A stretch of 52,575 nucleotides of DNA from an uncultured Bermanella sp. (GCA_913058575.1 CAJXRF010000038.1:1-52575), one strand, 5' to 3'. Shown: positions 1-8,609, counted from the first letter of the stretch. Numbers and translations are program-made. The notes: generated from the letters alone by a model not told the origin.

Positions 1-2
1 CT

Positions 3-211
3 GCTTTGAGAACCTAAACGGGCCATGTCATGGTAGCGCCATTTCAAAATGGCGCTAGACTTGGTAAAAGTTAACGCTTACCCGCTTTGAGAACCTAAAC
101 GGGCCATATCGTGGTAGCGCCATTTCAAAATGGCACTAGATTTGGCAATAGTTAACGCTTACCTGCTGTACTTCCTCTCGAATCTAAACGGGCCATGATC
201 GCCGCCATTTC
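3..211. repeat. 81-bp tandem repeat array derived from the 3' end of the adjacent gene
   Basis: Two near-identical 81-bp units (about 3-83 and 84-164) share CTTTGAGAACCTAAACGGGC and GTTAACGCTTACC. A third, more diverged copy lies inside the 3' end of the minus-strand gene at 152-757. Read on the minus strand, each unit contains GAAATGGCG, then ATGGCCCGTTTAG, then GGTAAGCGTTAAC. These are the codons for the last residues of that protein and its stop. The array continues past the left edge, so the copy number is unknown. Inside the gene the spacing is 85 rather than 81 bp because of small indels. The reading frame is not kept in the outer copies, so they look like untranslated duplicates rather than protein repeats. 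Confidence 0.85.
34..138. repeat. Two hairpin-forming inverted repeats, one per 81-bp unit
   Basis: At 34-57 TAGCGCCATTT and AAATGGCGCTA form a perfect 11-bp inverted repeat around a 2-base centre (CA). The copy at 115-138 is the same except for one mismatch. The hairpins sit just downstream of the minus-strand gene. They could protect or terminate its transcript, but no T-tract follows on either strand. Confidence 0.7.
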
Positions 212-757
212 ATCGGCCTGCTCCATGATTTGCTTGCTTTTCTGAGATTCCCGTTGCGCCTTTTCATCGGCCATTCTTTCTTTAATCATCTTCTCTTTAG
301 CACTATTATTTGTGCGCCCAGAAGCAATTTTTTCTTTTACAGGCTTAGTGCCAGTGCGGCGAGGTGTGGTGGCGGCTCGGCTTATGGTGCTGGTGGATGC
401 GCCAGAAGAGGTGCTGACAGTGGTACGTTTAGGGCTGCCAACACTGGATTTCAACGGCGCCATGCTGGCAATGCTGGTTTTGCCTAACGATGTTTTAATG
501 CCAATAAGACTCTTGCCATCGTATTCATCCATGGCCTCGGCAAACAAATCTTTAAGATCTTCACGATCTTCAGCGACAGCGTAATCTTCTACGGTGAAAT
601 TTTGTACACCAAAGTCTCGTAAGTCTTTGTAAATTTGTGCCTTAATGCCCAGAGCCATGGCTTCTTGAAATTGCTCAAATCTTTCATCACTGCTGTCTTT
701 ACAAGTACCCACCCAAACTTCTTCGGTGATATTGTTAGTGATGGTATAAACAAGCAT
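152..757 (-). CDS. GIY-YIG-like domain protein with a basic low-complexity tail
   Basis: 201 residues. The first ~90 residues read like a GIY-YIG nuclease fold. They contain Y-T-I-T-N-N near residue 4, then V-W-V-G-T in place of the YIG motif, a later L-R-D-F-G-V-Q-N-F segment, and an acidic helix ending in SLIGIKTS. The second motif lacks its usual tyrosine (VWVG instead of YIG), so catalysis is doubtful. Residues ~90-201 are Ser/Thr/Lys/Arg/Ala rich and probably disordered, which could suit nucleic-acid binding. The start ATG at 757 is preceded by an AGAGG sequence. The gene's own 3' end is repeated downstream in the 81-bp array. It has no operon partner in view. The fold assignment is by pattern only, and the role is unknown. 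Confidence 0.7.
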   Translation of the reverse strand: MLVYTITNNITEEVWVGTCKDSSDERFEQFQEAMALGIKAQIYKDLRDFGVQNFTVEDYAVAEDREDLKDLFAEAMDEYDGKSLIGIKTSLGKTSIASMAPLKSSVGSPKRTTVSTSSGASTSTISRAATTPRRTGTKPVKEKIASGRTNNSAKEKMIKERMADEKAQRESQKSKQIMEQADEMAAIMARLDSRGSTAGKR

Positions 758-1338
758 GCAGCAACCTCTGTAACTTCTTGGAAATAAAACGTTGGCAATA
801 AATAATTTTAACGTTAAACGATGGCATTTAAGCGAATCGGGGCCGCATTGTAATGATGAAAAATAAAAAAGGTAGGCTTGATTTTTATTTATTTTAAAGA
901 AAATTAGCAGCTGCTAGCATCTTTAAAACCCCTTGAAAGACGCGCTAAATTTGCAAGGGCTTTTTGAATGTTTTTTGAAAATATTTTTATTTTTTATAGG
1001 CAATTAATGGTGGATTTTTTTAAACTTATCAAAACCCATTAACTTATCGCTTAAACATTCCAAGTAAAACTTGTCCAGTCATTTTAATTTTAATCAACGA
1101 ACTACAGGGCTTGCTTGCGCGTTGAAATGCTCATTTTTGATGGTGAAGGTGTCTTATTAAAAGCGTTAATTCATACAATATTGATGAAAGCTAGCCATAG
1201 TTTACTGCTATTGATTTTAATATCTTTATTTCTAAGGGCTATTAATCGGTAAATCCCCGTTAAAGTCCCAGGCCTCGCTATTTTTTAATAGAATTGGGCT
1301 ACAGTTAAAGGAGTTGGAAGCTTAAGCATATTGGAGCC
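758..1338. other. 580-bp AT-rich intergenic region between divergent genes
   Basis: This non-coding stretch separates the minus-strand GIY-YIG-like gene from the plus-strand sensor kinase and must hold both promoters. It is very AT-rich, with several A/T runs around 960-1020. A weak inverted repeat CCCTTG...CAAGGG (930-959) followed by CTTTTT is visible, but no gene points into it. An AATAGAAT box near 1285-1295 could be the -10 for the kinase, but no convincing -35 was found. No small gene was recognised. Confidence 0.5.
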
Positions 1339-4300
1339 ATGGATAAGGCAAATAGCAGCAGAGCACGGGCCATATTTGGCTCGTTAGCGTTTAAAATCCC
1401 CATGTTATTCATCATTATGCTGTTGTTTATGATGGGGGCTTTCCTGTGGGTGATGGACAATTACGGTAAGCCCTTGTTATTGGACTTAGCCAAACAACAG
1501 GTGCGCCAAAGCGGCGAGTCGGTAGTGGCCTTGCTTAGCGAGCGTTTGGCACAAACCAGTGCACTGGTAACCACCATGGCCAATACCGCTGAGGCTTTAC
1601 CTAAAAACCAAGCGTTGCATAAAAAGGTCTTTAAAAATTTATTAGATTACGAAGGCACTGAGCATTTTTTAGCCGGTGGCGGTATTTGGCCTGAACCTAA
1701 CCTGTTTAAGTCTAATATTGAGCGACGCAGTTTCTTTTGGGGGCGCGATAAAGACAATCAATTTCAATATTTTGATGATTACAACCTACCCCAAGGCAAT
1801 GGCTATCACCATGAAGAGTGGTATGTGCCCGCCTCTTATCTAGAAGCTGGCCACATCTATTGGTCTCGCTCCTACATGGACCCTTATTCTTATCAATCCA
1901 TGGTGACTGCAACATCCCCCATGTATCGTGATGGCCAATTCTATGGGGTGGCCACGGTCGATATTAAGCTTGAGGGGTTAAGTGAACTGCTGGCCCGAGA
2001 AGCAAAACAATTTGAAGGCTATGCCTATGCGGTCGATCGCAACGGTACATTTTTATCATTTCCTGATCACAATATCAGCCAAACGTCACATTTAGATGAG
2101 CAAAATCATCAGGTGGTGGAATACCTTAATATTCACCAAGTCTCTAAAAGCCACCCGAATATTCCCAATGTAATGGGCTCACTCAGTGGCTTAGAGAATA
2201 TTAGTAAATTGAATATTAAACTCATCGCCAAAGCCCAAAAGCTGGCACTGGGCAGTTACCAAATATCCTTGGAAGAAGCTCATCGCATCATCAGCATTAT
2301 TGCCGACCCTTTTAAACACAAAAATCTCGGGGACACATTCTTAAAAGAATTAACCGTCAACAATGATCCTCTTTTAAATACTCAAGCCATTATTAACGTT
2401 TTTCATGTGCCTAAAACCTATTGGAAAATTGTCACCGTCACCCCTAAAAACGTGGTGACGGCCAGCAGTGAAAGCATCACCGAAGCGGTTTTAAGCAGCT
2501 TCATGTACGTCATTGGTGGCGGGTTGTTTATCGGTTTTCTGTTTATCTATGTGGTGCTGATTCGACCACTGCGCAGTATGTTTCATCAGCTAACCGATGA
2601 GTCCAACGAACTGGCCCTTGTGAAAGTGAACCAAGGGGGGGAAATAGGCCAGCTGGCTCGGCGATATAATGAGCGCAGCCAACAGCTCATGACCTTGAAT
2701 AAAGACTTAGAAAAATCGGTTGAAAAAGCCCAAGCGGCCATTGTGGCGAAACGAGAATTCTTAGCCAACATGAGTCATGAAATCCGTACACCCATGAACG
2801 GCGTCATAGGTATGCTGCATTTACTGATGCGCCACGAAAAAGACTCGCAAAATGCTCATTATCTAGATGTGGCTAAATCCAGTGCCGACAGCTTAATTGT
2901 TATTATTAATGATATTTTAGACTTCTCCAAAATTGAAGCGGGCAAGCTAGAACTTGAATGTATTGAATTTGATTTAGTAAGCCTCATGAGTGAATTTTCC
3001 AGTAGCATGGCCATCCAAGCTGAAAACAAAGGCCTGCAATACATTTTAGACATGAACGACATTCGTTATACCTGGGTAAAAGGAGACCCTGGCAGAATAC
3101 GGCAAATACTCACCAATCTGGTTTCTAACGCCATTAAATTCACTCAAGAAGGTGAAGTGATTGTTAAAGTGTCAGTAGAAGAAGATCGTGATCATGGCTT
3201 GCAATTACGAGCATGGGTCAGCGATACCGGTATTGGCGTGAACCCAGAAAAACAAGAAATGTTATTCGAGTCGTTTTCTCAAGCCGATGCCTCCACTACA
3301 CGTCAATACGGCGGCACAGGATTAGGCTTAGCCATTTGTAAGCAGCTGTGCGATTTAATGGCAGGAAAAATTTGGGTAACCAGCCAATTAGGTGAAGGGA
3401 GCTGTTTTGAATTTAATGTGGCTGTTAATAAGAGCGAACGCAGCATATTTAAAACCGCCAAGTTTGAGCTTACCGGTAAAAAAATCTTAGTAGTGGATCA
3501 TAACGAAAGCTGCCGCAATATATTGGTTCAGTTATTGGGTAATTGGGGGGCACAGGTTAGTCAAGCCAGTGACAGTGAAGAGGCTATGGGGTTACTGGAA
3601 AATATGTCAGATCCCTTTGACCTAGTGTTTATTGACCGCCATATGCCAATGGTGGATGGAAGCGAGCTGTGCAGGAAAATACGTTTACACAGAAATTGGG
3701 ACAATATTTTACTGGTTGCGCTGACCATGAAAAGTTTGCAGGGCAATACTGCTTTAGTGGAACCAGGGTTTGCGGCCAGTTTGCTCAAACCGATCATTCC
3801 CGCCAAAATAAGAGATGTATTGGCGCTGGCCTTTGAAAAGGAAGGGCAGAGTGATACAGAGATTAAGGATGAGAGAGAGTTCTCCCATAAAGATGGAATG
3901 AAAGAAGCGTCTACTTCAGATGTTAAAGCTCGCCCCAGCACCATTGAAAAAACTGCGCAGCCCATCAGTACTCGTAACCGAAATGCGCGTATTTTACTGG
4001 TGGAAGATAACCCGTTAAATTGCGAAGTGGCGTTAAGTATTCTGGACGATTTAAATTACCAAGCCGATGTGGCCGAAAACGGAGTGCAGGCATTGCGGGC
4101 ATTAGTCAGTGCCGGCAGTGAAAACCCTTACGATTTAATTTTAATGGATTGCCAAATGCCAGAAATGGACGGTTACGAAGCCACGCGCAAAATTCGTGGC
4201 GGGCAGCTGGGCATTCATAATTACAGCATTATCATCATTGCCATGACGGCCAATGCCATGAAGGGCGATCGAGAAAAGTGTATAGAGGCGGGCATGGATG

Positions 4301-4368
4301 ATTACCTAACCAAGCCCATTAATGTGGCGGTTTTGCAAGATACCTTAGACAAATGGCTAGAACGTTAA
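1339..4368 (+). CDS. Hybrid sensor histidine kinase with two receiver domains
   Basis: 1009 residues, an inner-membrane two-component sensor. TM1 is at ~18-39. A large periplasmic region (~45-385) has Cache-like character, including a WSRSYMDPYSYQSMVTATSP stretch followed by GVATVDIKLEGL. TM2 is at ~386-408. The HisKA phosphoacceptor is H480 in NMSHEIRTPMNG. The HATPase domain has its N-box at N597, the DTGIGV box at D629 and a GGTGLGLAICKQL box. Receiver 1 (phospho-site D766, K817) lacks the usual paired acidic residues at its start (VVDHNES). Receiver 2 (VEDNPLN, D937, K992) is intact. No HPt domain is visible, so a separate phosphotransferase is expected. GGAG precedes the ATG. The 3' end overlaps the next gene by 16 bp, implying translational coupling. 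The ligand is unknown. Confidence 0.93.
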   Translation: MDKANSSRARAIFGSLAFKIPMLFIIMLLFMMGAFLWVMDNYGKPLLLDLAKQQVRQSGESVVALLSERLAQTSALVTTMANTAEALPKNQALHKKVFKNLLDYEGTEHFLAGGGIWPEPNLFKSNIERRSFFWGRDKDNQFQYFDDYNLPQGNGYHHEEWYVPASYLEAGHIYWSRSYMDPYSYQSMVTATSPMYRDGQFYGVATVDIKLEGLSELLAREAKQFEGYAYAVDRNGTFLSFPDHNISQTSHLDEQNHQVVEYLNIHQVSKSHPNIPNVMGSLSGLENISKLNIKLIAKAQKLALGSYQISLEEAHRIISIIADPFKHKNLGDTFLKELTVNNDPLLNTQAIINVFHVPKTYWKIVTVTPKNVVTASSESITEAVLSSFMYVIGGGLFIGFLFIYVVLIRPLRSMFHQLTDESNELALVKVNQGGEIGQLARRYNERSQQLMTLNKDLEKSVEKAQAAIVAKREFLANMSHEIRTPMNGVIGMLHLLMRHEKDSQNAHYLDVAKSSADSLIVIINDILDFSKIEAGKLELECIEFDLVSLMSEFSSSMAIQAENKGLQYILDMNDIRYTWVKGDPGRIRQILTNLVSNAIKFTQEGEVIVKVSVEEDRDHGLQLRAWVSDTGIGVNPEKQEMLFESFSQADASTTRQYGGTGLGLAICKQLCDLMAGKIWVTSQLGEGSCFEFNVAVNKSERSIFKTAKFELTGKKILVVDHNESCRNILVQLLGNWGAQVSQASDSEEAMGLLENMSDPFDLVFIDRHMPMVDGSELCRKIRLHRNWDNILLVALTMKSLQGNTALVEPGFAASLLKPIIPAKIRDVLALAFEKEGQSDTEIKDEREFSHKDGMKEASTSDVKARPSTIEKTAQPISTRNRNARILLVEDNPLNCEVALSILDDLNYQADVAENGVQALRALVSAGSENPYDLILMDCQMPEMDGYEATRKIRGGQLGIHNYSIIIIAMTANAMKGDREKCIEAGMDDYLTKPINVAVLQDTLDKWLER

Positions 4369-5324
4369 CGGCGACATTATTGTCAGTATGGTTATTGGGC
4401 TGCGCCAATCATGGGGTAAATGCTGAGTTTGGCCATATTGAATATGATTACCTAGTGAACAGCGCTTACCCATTAACCGAAAAACATAAAAATATCTTTT
4501 TAGATATTGATGGTGATAATTTAATCCTTCCCCTATCTAACAGTGAAACGCCTTCTTTAGAAATAGAAAGTCCAGAAGTTGAAAGTCTAGAAATGGAAAC
4601 CTTAAAATTAAACTGGGTAAAGGAAAAGCAACAAGCCCAAATCATTTTGCATTTACGTATCTCTAATTCTTTTTTAATTGAACGCCCGGCAGGCATTCGC
4701 ACCAATGTGGTATTTAATGCTGCAGGAAAAGGACATCTAGAGGATGTGGCCATTTTACGGGGTTTTATTCGTACCCATTATCAAGTAGAGCTGGTGGATG
4801 TATTAAATGATCATCTTATTGATCACTTTCAAGGGGCTGAAAATTTTGCAATTGAAAATATCGACTTGTTTGACCATCAGGCCAATATCAGTGCCATGCA
4901 AATTCAGTTTGACCAACAAGCCCGTCAGGCTCGAAAAGTGCTTATGGAAAAATTGTGGAAAAATATTAAAAACTATTACCTAGCCATGGTGCAGGTATCA
5001 TTTGGCAAAGAAAAATTCACCCTTGTGAAAAACCAAGAAAGTGAAGCCAGATACTTGCAAGCCTTTAATTTACTCAAACGCAATAATCGCAACAGCGCCA
5101 ATCAGGCGCTGCGTATTTATAATCAAGGCATTAAAGATTACCAAAACTTAGAAGATGATTTTAATAAAGAAATGAAGAACCTGTTTGATTACGGCATTAC
5201 GGTGAGCAGTCGTATTAGTAACCATACCCACCAAGATAGGTACCCCAACGGGCAAGCTAGCCCGCTGGGAAAAGTAACAAAAAGTGAGCAAACTACACAA
5301 AAAAGTGAGCAAGCCAGCCCTTAA
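4353..5324 (+). CDS. Predicted lipoprotein coupled to the sensor kinase
   Basis: 323 residues, not recognised as a named family. The N-terminus (MARTLTATLLSVWLLGC) is a lipoprotein signal with the lipidated cysteine at C17. Next come an acidic, Glu/Ser-rich stretch (~65-90), a mixed alpha/beta region and a long helical, charged C-terminal half (~180-290). The tail is polar, with two short KSEQ repeats (TKSEQTTQKSEQASP). The start codon lies inside the last 16 bases of the kinase gene in another frame, so the two are almost certainly co-translated. By context it may be an envelope partner of the kinase, for example a ligand-binding or signal-modulating lipoprotein. That role is inference. Confidence 0.75.
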   Translation: MARTLTATLLSVWLLGCANHGVNAEFGHIEYDYLVNSAYPLTEKHKNIFLDIDGDNLILPLSNSETPSLEIESPEVESLEMETLKLNWVKEKQQAQIILHLRISNSFLIERPAGIRTNVVFNAAGKGHLEDVAILRGFIRTHYQVELVDVLNDHLIDHFQGAENFAIENIDLFDHQANISAMQIQFDQQARQARKVLMEKLWKNIKNYYLAMVQVSFGKEKFTLVKNQESEARYLQAFNLLKRNNRNSANQALRIYNQGIKDYQNLEDDFNKEMKNLFDYGITVSSRISNHTHQDRYPNGQASPLGKVTKSEQTTQKSEQASP

Positions 5325-5330
5325 AAAAGC

Positions 5331-7433
5331 CTAATGGCTAGGCTGTAATTGAGGTAAGTTCTTAAAATATTCCAACGCTTCAGGGTTTTTTAAAGCATCG
5401 GTGTTCTTCACCACACGATCATGAATCACTTCCCGCACGGCTACTTCTACAATTTTTCCAGACAAGGTTCGCGGAATGTCAGGCACTTGTGCAATAACCG
5501 CGGGTACGTGGCGTGGCGTGGTATGGGTGCGAATGGTGGACTTAATGTCCTTGGTTAAGGCGTCATCTAATGTTACACCTTCCCTTAGAATGACAAACAA
5601 TACCACGCGCATATCATCACTGCCTTTTGGCCACTCTTGACCCACGGCAATGCTTTCTAGTACGCAATCGATTTTTTCCACTTGGCGATAAATTTCGGCG
5701 GTGCCAATGCGCACTCCGCCTGGATTTAATACCGCATCGCTGCGCCCATGAATAATTAAACTATGATAATGGGTATTTTTTTGGCTATTTTTATAATCGA
5801 AATTATTGTTAAGGGCTTTGTTTTCTTTGGCTGGGTGCTTAATTAATTGCGCAAAATCTCCGTGAGCCCAAATACTGCCAGAGCCTTCAATATCGCCAGA
5901 GCTGTCACAATGATTGAAGCGTTCAAAGTAGCTGCTTAAATATTTTTTATTGCCCGCGTCGTTATAAAAGCCAATGGGCATGGAAGGGAATGGTTTTTCA
6001 CAGACTAATTCACCGCGCTCATTACTTTCGCTGCTGACCGGTTGCCCCTTGTCATCATATACATTCACCGCCATGCCTAACCCTAGGCACTGTAATTCAC
6101 CTTGGTACACAGGCAGTATTGGGCAACCTAAAGTAAACGATGAGATAATGTCGGTGCCCCCAGCAATAGAGCTTAAGCACACGTCATCTTTAATATGCTG
6201 GTAAACAAAATCAAAACTTTCATTGCTTAAAGGCGAACCGGTAGAAAGCAAGGTATGCAACGAATCAATATTCACTTCCTCACTTGGCTTGTAATGGAAT
6301 TTTTCTAAACTGGAAATGTATTTGGCACCGCAACCAAATATAGTGATTTTTTCTTGTTGGGCCATTTTCCATAACACATCAGGGCCGGGAAAAAAGGGCG
6401 AGCCATCAAAAATAGTTAGGGTAGCCCCCATGGTTAGGGTAGAGACCATCCAGTTCCACATCATCCAACCACAGGTGGTGTAGAAAAATAAGTTATCACT
6501 TTCTTTCACATCCGTATGAAAAGCCAACTCTTTATAATGCTGTAAAAGAGTGCCGCCAGCGCCGTGTACGATGCACTTAGGGGCCCCTGTGGTGCCTGAG
6601 CTATATAAAATATAAAGGGGGTGATCAAAAGGCAAAGCGGCAAAGTCTATGTCAGTGGCATCATTTTCTAAGCATTGGGCTAATAATGTAATTTGTTCGC
6701 TATCTACATTTTCAAGCATCGTTTGTGCTTCTTGCAGGCTGATTTTTTCATTCACATAAGGCACCACCACCACGCGTTCAATACTGGGGATATGTTGTAA
6801 AATTTGGTTCAATTTTTCTAGGCTATTGTAATTTTTACCGCCATAAAGATAGCCATCGGTGGTGATGATTAATTTCGCCTCAATTTGCCCAAAGCGATCC
6901 AGTACGCCTTGTAAACCAAAGTCTGGGGAGCAGCTTGACCAAATGGCCCCAAGACTAGTAGCCGCCAACATGGCAATAATGGTTTCTGGTACATTGGGCA
7001 TGAAGCCCGCTATCTTATCCCCCGGTACGATGCCTTGTGCTTTAAAGTAATGACTTAACGCGGCCACCTTGGCAAACAGTTCGCTGTAGGTAAGCTCTTG
7101 TTGTTTGCCACGTTCATCGTAGGCAACAATCGCGCGTTTATCATCACGGCACTTCAATAGGTTTTGCGCAAAGTTAAAGCGGCTGCCCACAAACCAATTA
7201 GCGCCGGGCATTTTAGTGGGGTTTTCTAATACCTTGGTAAAGGGTTGCTCTTCTACAAACGAGCCAAACTCCCACACATATCGCCAAAACAATTGTGGCA
7301 GGCGAATAGAGAAATCATATAAGTCTTGATAATGGGCCATCTGGTGGCCGTCTTTGGCAATGTAATCCATTAACTTGCGAATGTTACTGTCTTGTATGCG
7401 CTGTGTGCTTGGAGACCAAAGGAGTTTTGCCAT
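5331..7433 (-). CDS. Acetoacetate--CoA ligase (acetoacetyl-CoA synthetase)
   Basis: 700 residues, an ATP-dependent enzyme that activates acetoacetate to acetoacetyl-CoA via an acetoacetyl-AMP. The N-terminus (KLLWSPSTQRIQDSNI) is typical of the family. The AMP-binding loop YSSGTTGAPK is at ~277-286. GRSDAVLNPGGVRIGTAEIY and the C-terminal PRTLSGKIVEVAVRE, with the adenylation lysine, are present. The protein is ~40-50 residues longer than usual because of an Asn/Lys-rich insert after WAHGDFAQL and before the IIHGRSDA motif. It is divergent from the beta-keto acid cleavage enzyme at 7755. In leucine catabolism it would recycle the acetoacetate released by HMG-CoA lyase (18849). The family is often called aacS or acsA in other bacteria. 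Confidence 0.95.
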   Translation of the reverse strand: MAKLLWSPSTQRIQDSNIRKLMDYIAKDGHQMAHYQDLYDFSIRLPQLFWRYVWEFGSFVEEQPFTKVLENPTKMPGANWFVGSRFNFAQNLLKCRDDKRAIVAYDERGKQQELTYSELFAKVAALSHYFKAQGIVPGDKIAGFMPNVPETIIAMLAATSLGAIWSSCSPDFGLQGVLDRFGQIEAKLIITTDGYLYGGKNYNSLEKLNQILQHIPSIERVVVVPYVNEKISLQEAQTMLENVDSEQITLLAQCLENDATDIDFAALPFDHPLYILYSSGTTGAPKCIVHGAGGTLLQHYKELAFHTDVKESDNLFFYTTCGWMMWNWMVSTLTMGATLTIFDGSPFFPGPDVLWKMAQQEKITIFGCGAKYISSLEKFHYKPSEEVNIDSLHTLLSTGSPLSNESFDFVYQHIKDDVCLSSIAGGTDIISSFTLGCPILPVYQGELQCLGLGMAVNVYDDKGQPVSSESNERGELVCEKPFPSMPIGFYNDAGNKKYLSSYFERFNHCDSSGDIEGSGSIWAHGDFAQLIKHPAKENKALNNNFDYKNSQKNTHYHSLIIHGRSDAVLNPGGVRIGTAEIYRQVEKIDCVLESIAVGQEWPKGSDDMRVVLFVILREGVTLDDALTKDIKSTIRTHTTPRHVPAVIAQVPDIPRTLSGKIVEVAVREVIHDRVVKNTDALKNPEALEYFKNLPQLQPSH

Positions 7434-7754
7434 GGTACTGATGCCAATTGTTCGTTAAAAATGAAAGGGCGCAGATTGCCCTAGGCTTATATATTTATCA
7501 AACTTAAAAAAACTATTAATTCATTTAAATAATTAATAAATAATTCATTTAAGGACTATTTTCTAATTAAAGACCATGGAGCGTCTTTATACCCCTAGCT
7601 TTAAAGGAGAGCTGAGAGATATAAGTGGTTAAAAGACAATCGTTTATAGCGTTATTCTGTGAAAAATAGTGAAACCAAGCGCTTGCTTGGTTTGATGGGT
7701 TGCGATATGGTGAGCCCATCAAAAACAAAAGATGCATCAAGCAGGGGATTCAGC
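7434..7754. promoter_or_regulatory. Divergent control region between acetoacetyl-CoA synthetase and BKACE
   Basis: This ~320-bp AT-rich region must carry both promoters. It contains a 12-bp direct repeat TAATTCATTTAA (7517-7528 and 7541-7552) and an inverted repeat TAAAGAC-N8-GTCTTTA (7568-7589). A pair of adjoining inverted repeats lies close to the BKACE start. No LiuR-like palindrome such as the one at 26120 is present. Exact promoters were not assigned. Confidence 0.55.
7672..7723. promoter_or_regulatory. Two adjoining inverted repeats upstream of BKACE
   Basis: The first is AAACCAAGC-GCTT-GCTTGGTTT (7672-7693), with perfect 9-bp arms. The second is TTTGATGGG (7691-7699) pairing with CCCATCAAA (7715-7723) across a 15-base gap, also perfect. 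They share three T bases, so only one can fully form at a time in RNA. They lie 30-80 bp before the BKACE start. They may be a repressor operator or mutually exclusive leader hairpins. The repeats are seen directly; the function is inference. Confidence 0.55.
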
Positions 7755-8609
7755 ATGTCAAATAAAGCCGTTATCACTTGTGCCCTAACTGGGGTACTCA
7801 CTAATCCAAAGCAGCACCCAGTACCGGTGACCGCCAAAGAAATGGCCGCTTCAGCAAAAGAAGCCTACGATGCGGGTGCCAGCTGTATGCACATTCACTT
7901 CCGCTCTCAAGACGATGGCAAGGGTCACCTGCCTACTTGGCAGCCAGAAGTGGCATTGGAAATGAGCGATGCTATTCGCGAAGCCTGCCCTGGCGTAATC
8001 ATTAATTACACCACAGGCACCATCGGCCGTGATCAGCAAGGCCCAATTGATTGTATTCGTATGGGCAAGCCAGAAATTGCCGCGTTAAACGCAGGTTCTT
8101 TAAACTATCTTAAGACGCGCTCTAACGGTACATGGGCATGGCCGCCCATGTTGTTTCAAAACACCGTAGAAAAAATTGAAGAATTGCTGGCGGTCATGAA
8201 AGAAGAAAACTGCCGTCCAGAATTTGAATGTTTCGATGTGGGCATCATTCGCTCGGTGGGCATGTTCCAAGAAGTAGGCATGGTAGACAAGCTAGATTAC
8301 AACCTAGTAATGGGTGTGGATTCTGGTATGCCAGCTGATCCTGAGTTACTTGAACTGATTGTTAAATACTTGAAGCCGGGCAGCCATTGGCAGGCCACAG
8401 TGATTGGTCGTGAAGAAATTTGGTCAGTGCATAAAAAGGTAGCTGAATTAGGCGGCAACTTGCGTACGGGTTTGGAAGATACTTTCTACTTGCCTGGTGG
8501 TGAGCGTGCGACTAGCAATGGTCAGTTGATTGAGGCCTTGGCTCAGGTGGCACGTGATGCGGGGCGTGAGATTGCCTCTCCTGCTGAAGCGCGTGAGTTA
8601 TTCTTGTAA
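7755..8609 (+). CDS. BKACE-family beta-keto acid cleavage enzyme
   Basis: 284 residues from the chosen ATG at 7755. A frame extends upstream to a GTG at 7659. The ATG at 7755 has AGGGG eight bases before it, and MSNKAVITCALTGVLTNP is the normal family N-terminus. The family (DUF849, TIM barrel) condenses a beta-keto acid with acetyl-CoA to give acetoacetate and a new acyl-CoA. Zinc ligands H46 and H48 are present in the MHIHFR motif, at the same positions as in the characterised 3-keto-5-aminohexanoate cleavage enzyme. E220/E221 is the likely third ligand. Its actual keto acid (for example dehydrocarnitine or 3-keto-5-aminohexanoate) cannot be read from sequence. The divergent acetoacetyl-CoA synthetase would consume its acetoacetate product. 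A strong terminator follows. Confidence 0.9.
   Translation: MSNKAVITCALTGVLTNPKQHPVPVTAKEMAASAKEAYDAGASCMHIHFRSQDDGKGHLPTWQPEVALEMSDAIREACPGVIINYTTGTIGRDQQGPIDCIRMGKPEIAALNAGSLNYLKTRSNGTWAWPPMLFQNTVEKIEELLAVMKEENCRPEFECFDVGIIRSVGMFQEVGMVDKLDYNLVMGVDSGMPADPELLELIVKYLKPGSHWQATVIGREEIWSVHKKVAELGGNLRTGLEDTFYLPGGERATSNGQLIEALAQVARDAGREIASPAEARELFL

Noticed and set aside
1-164. CRISPR array
   Set aside because: The 81-bp units are continuous tandem copies with no spacers of unrelated sequence and only two or three copies are visible.
930-965. CCCTTG / CAAGGG stem followed by CTTTTT
   Set aside because: It looks like a plus-strand terminator, but there is no plus-strand gene upstream and the stem is only 6 bp.
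7434-7658. LiuR operator upstream of the acetoacetyl-CoA synthetase gene
   Set aside because: No sequence resembling TTTACGTT-N6-AACGTAAA is present in the region.
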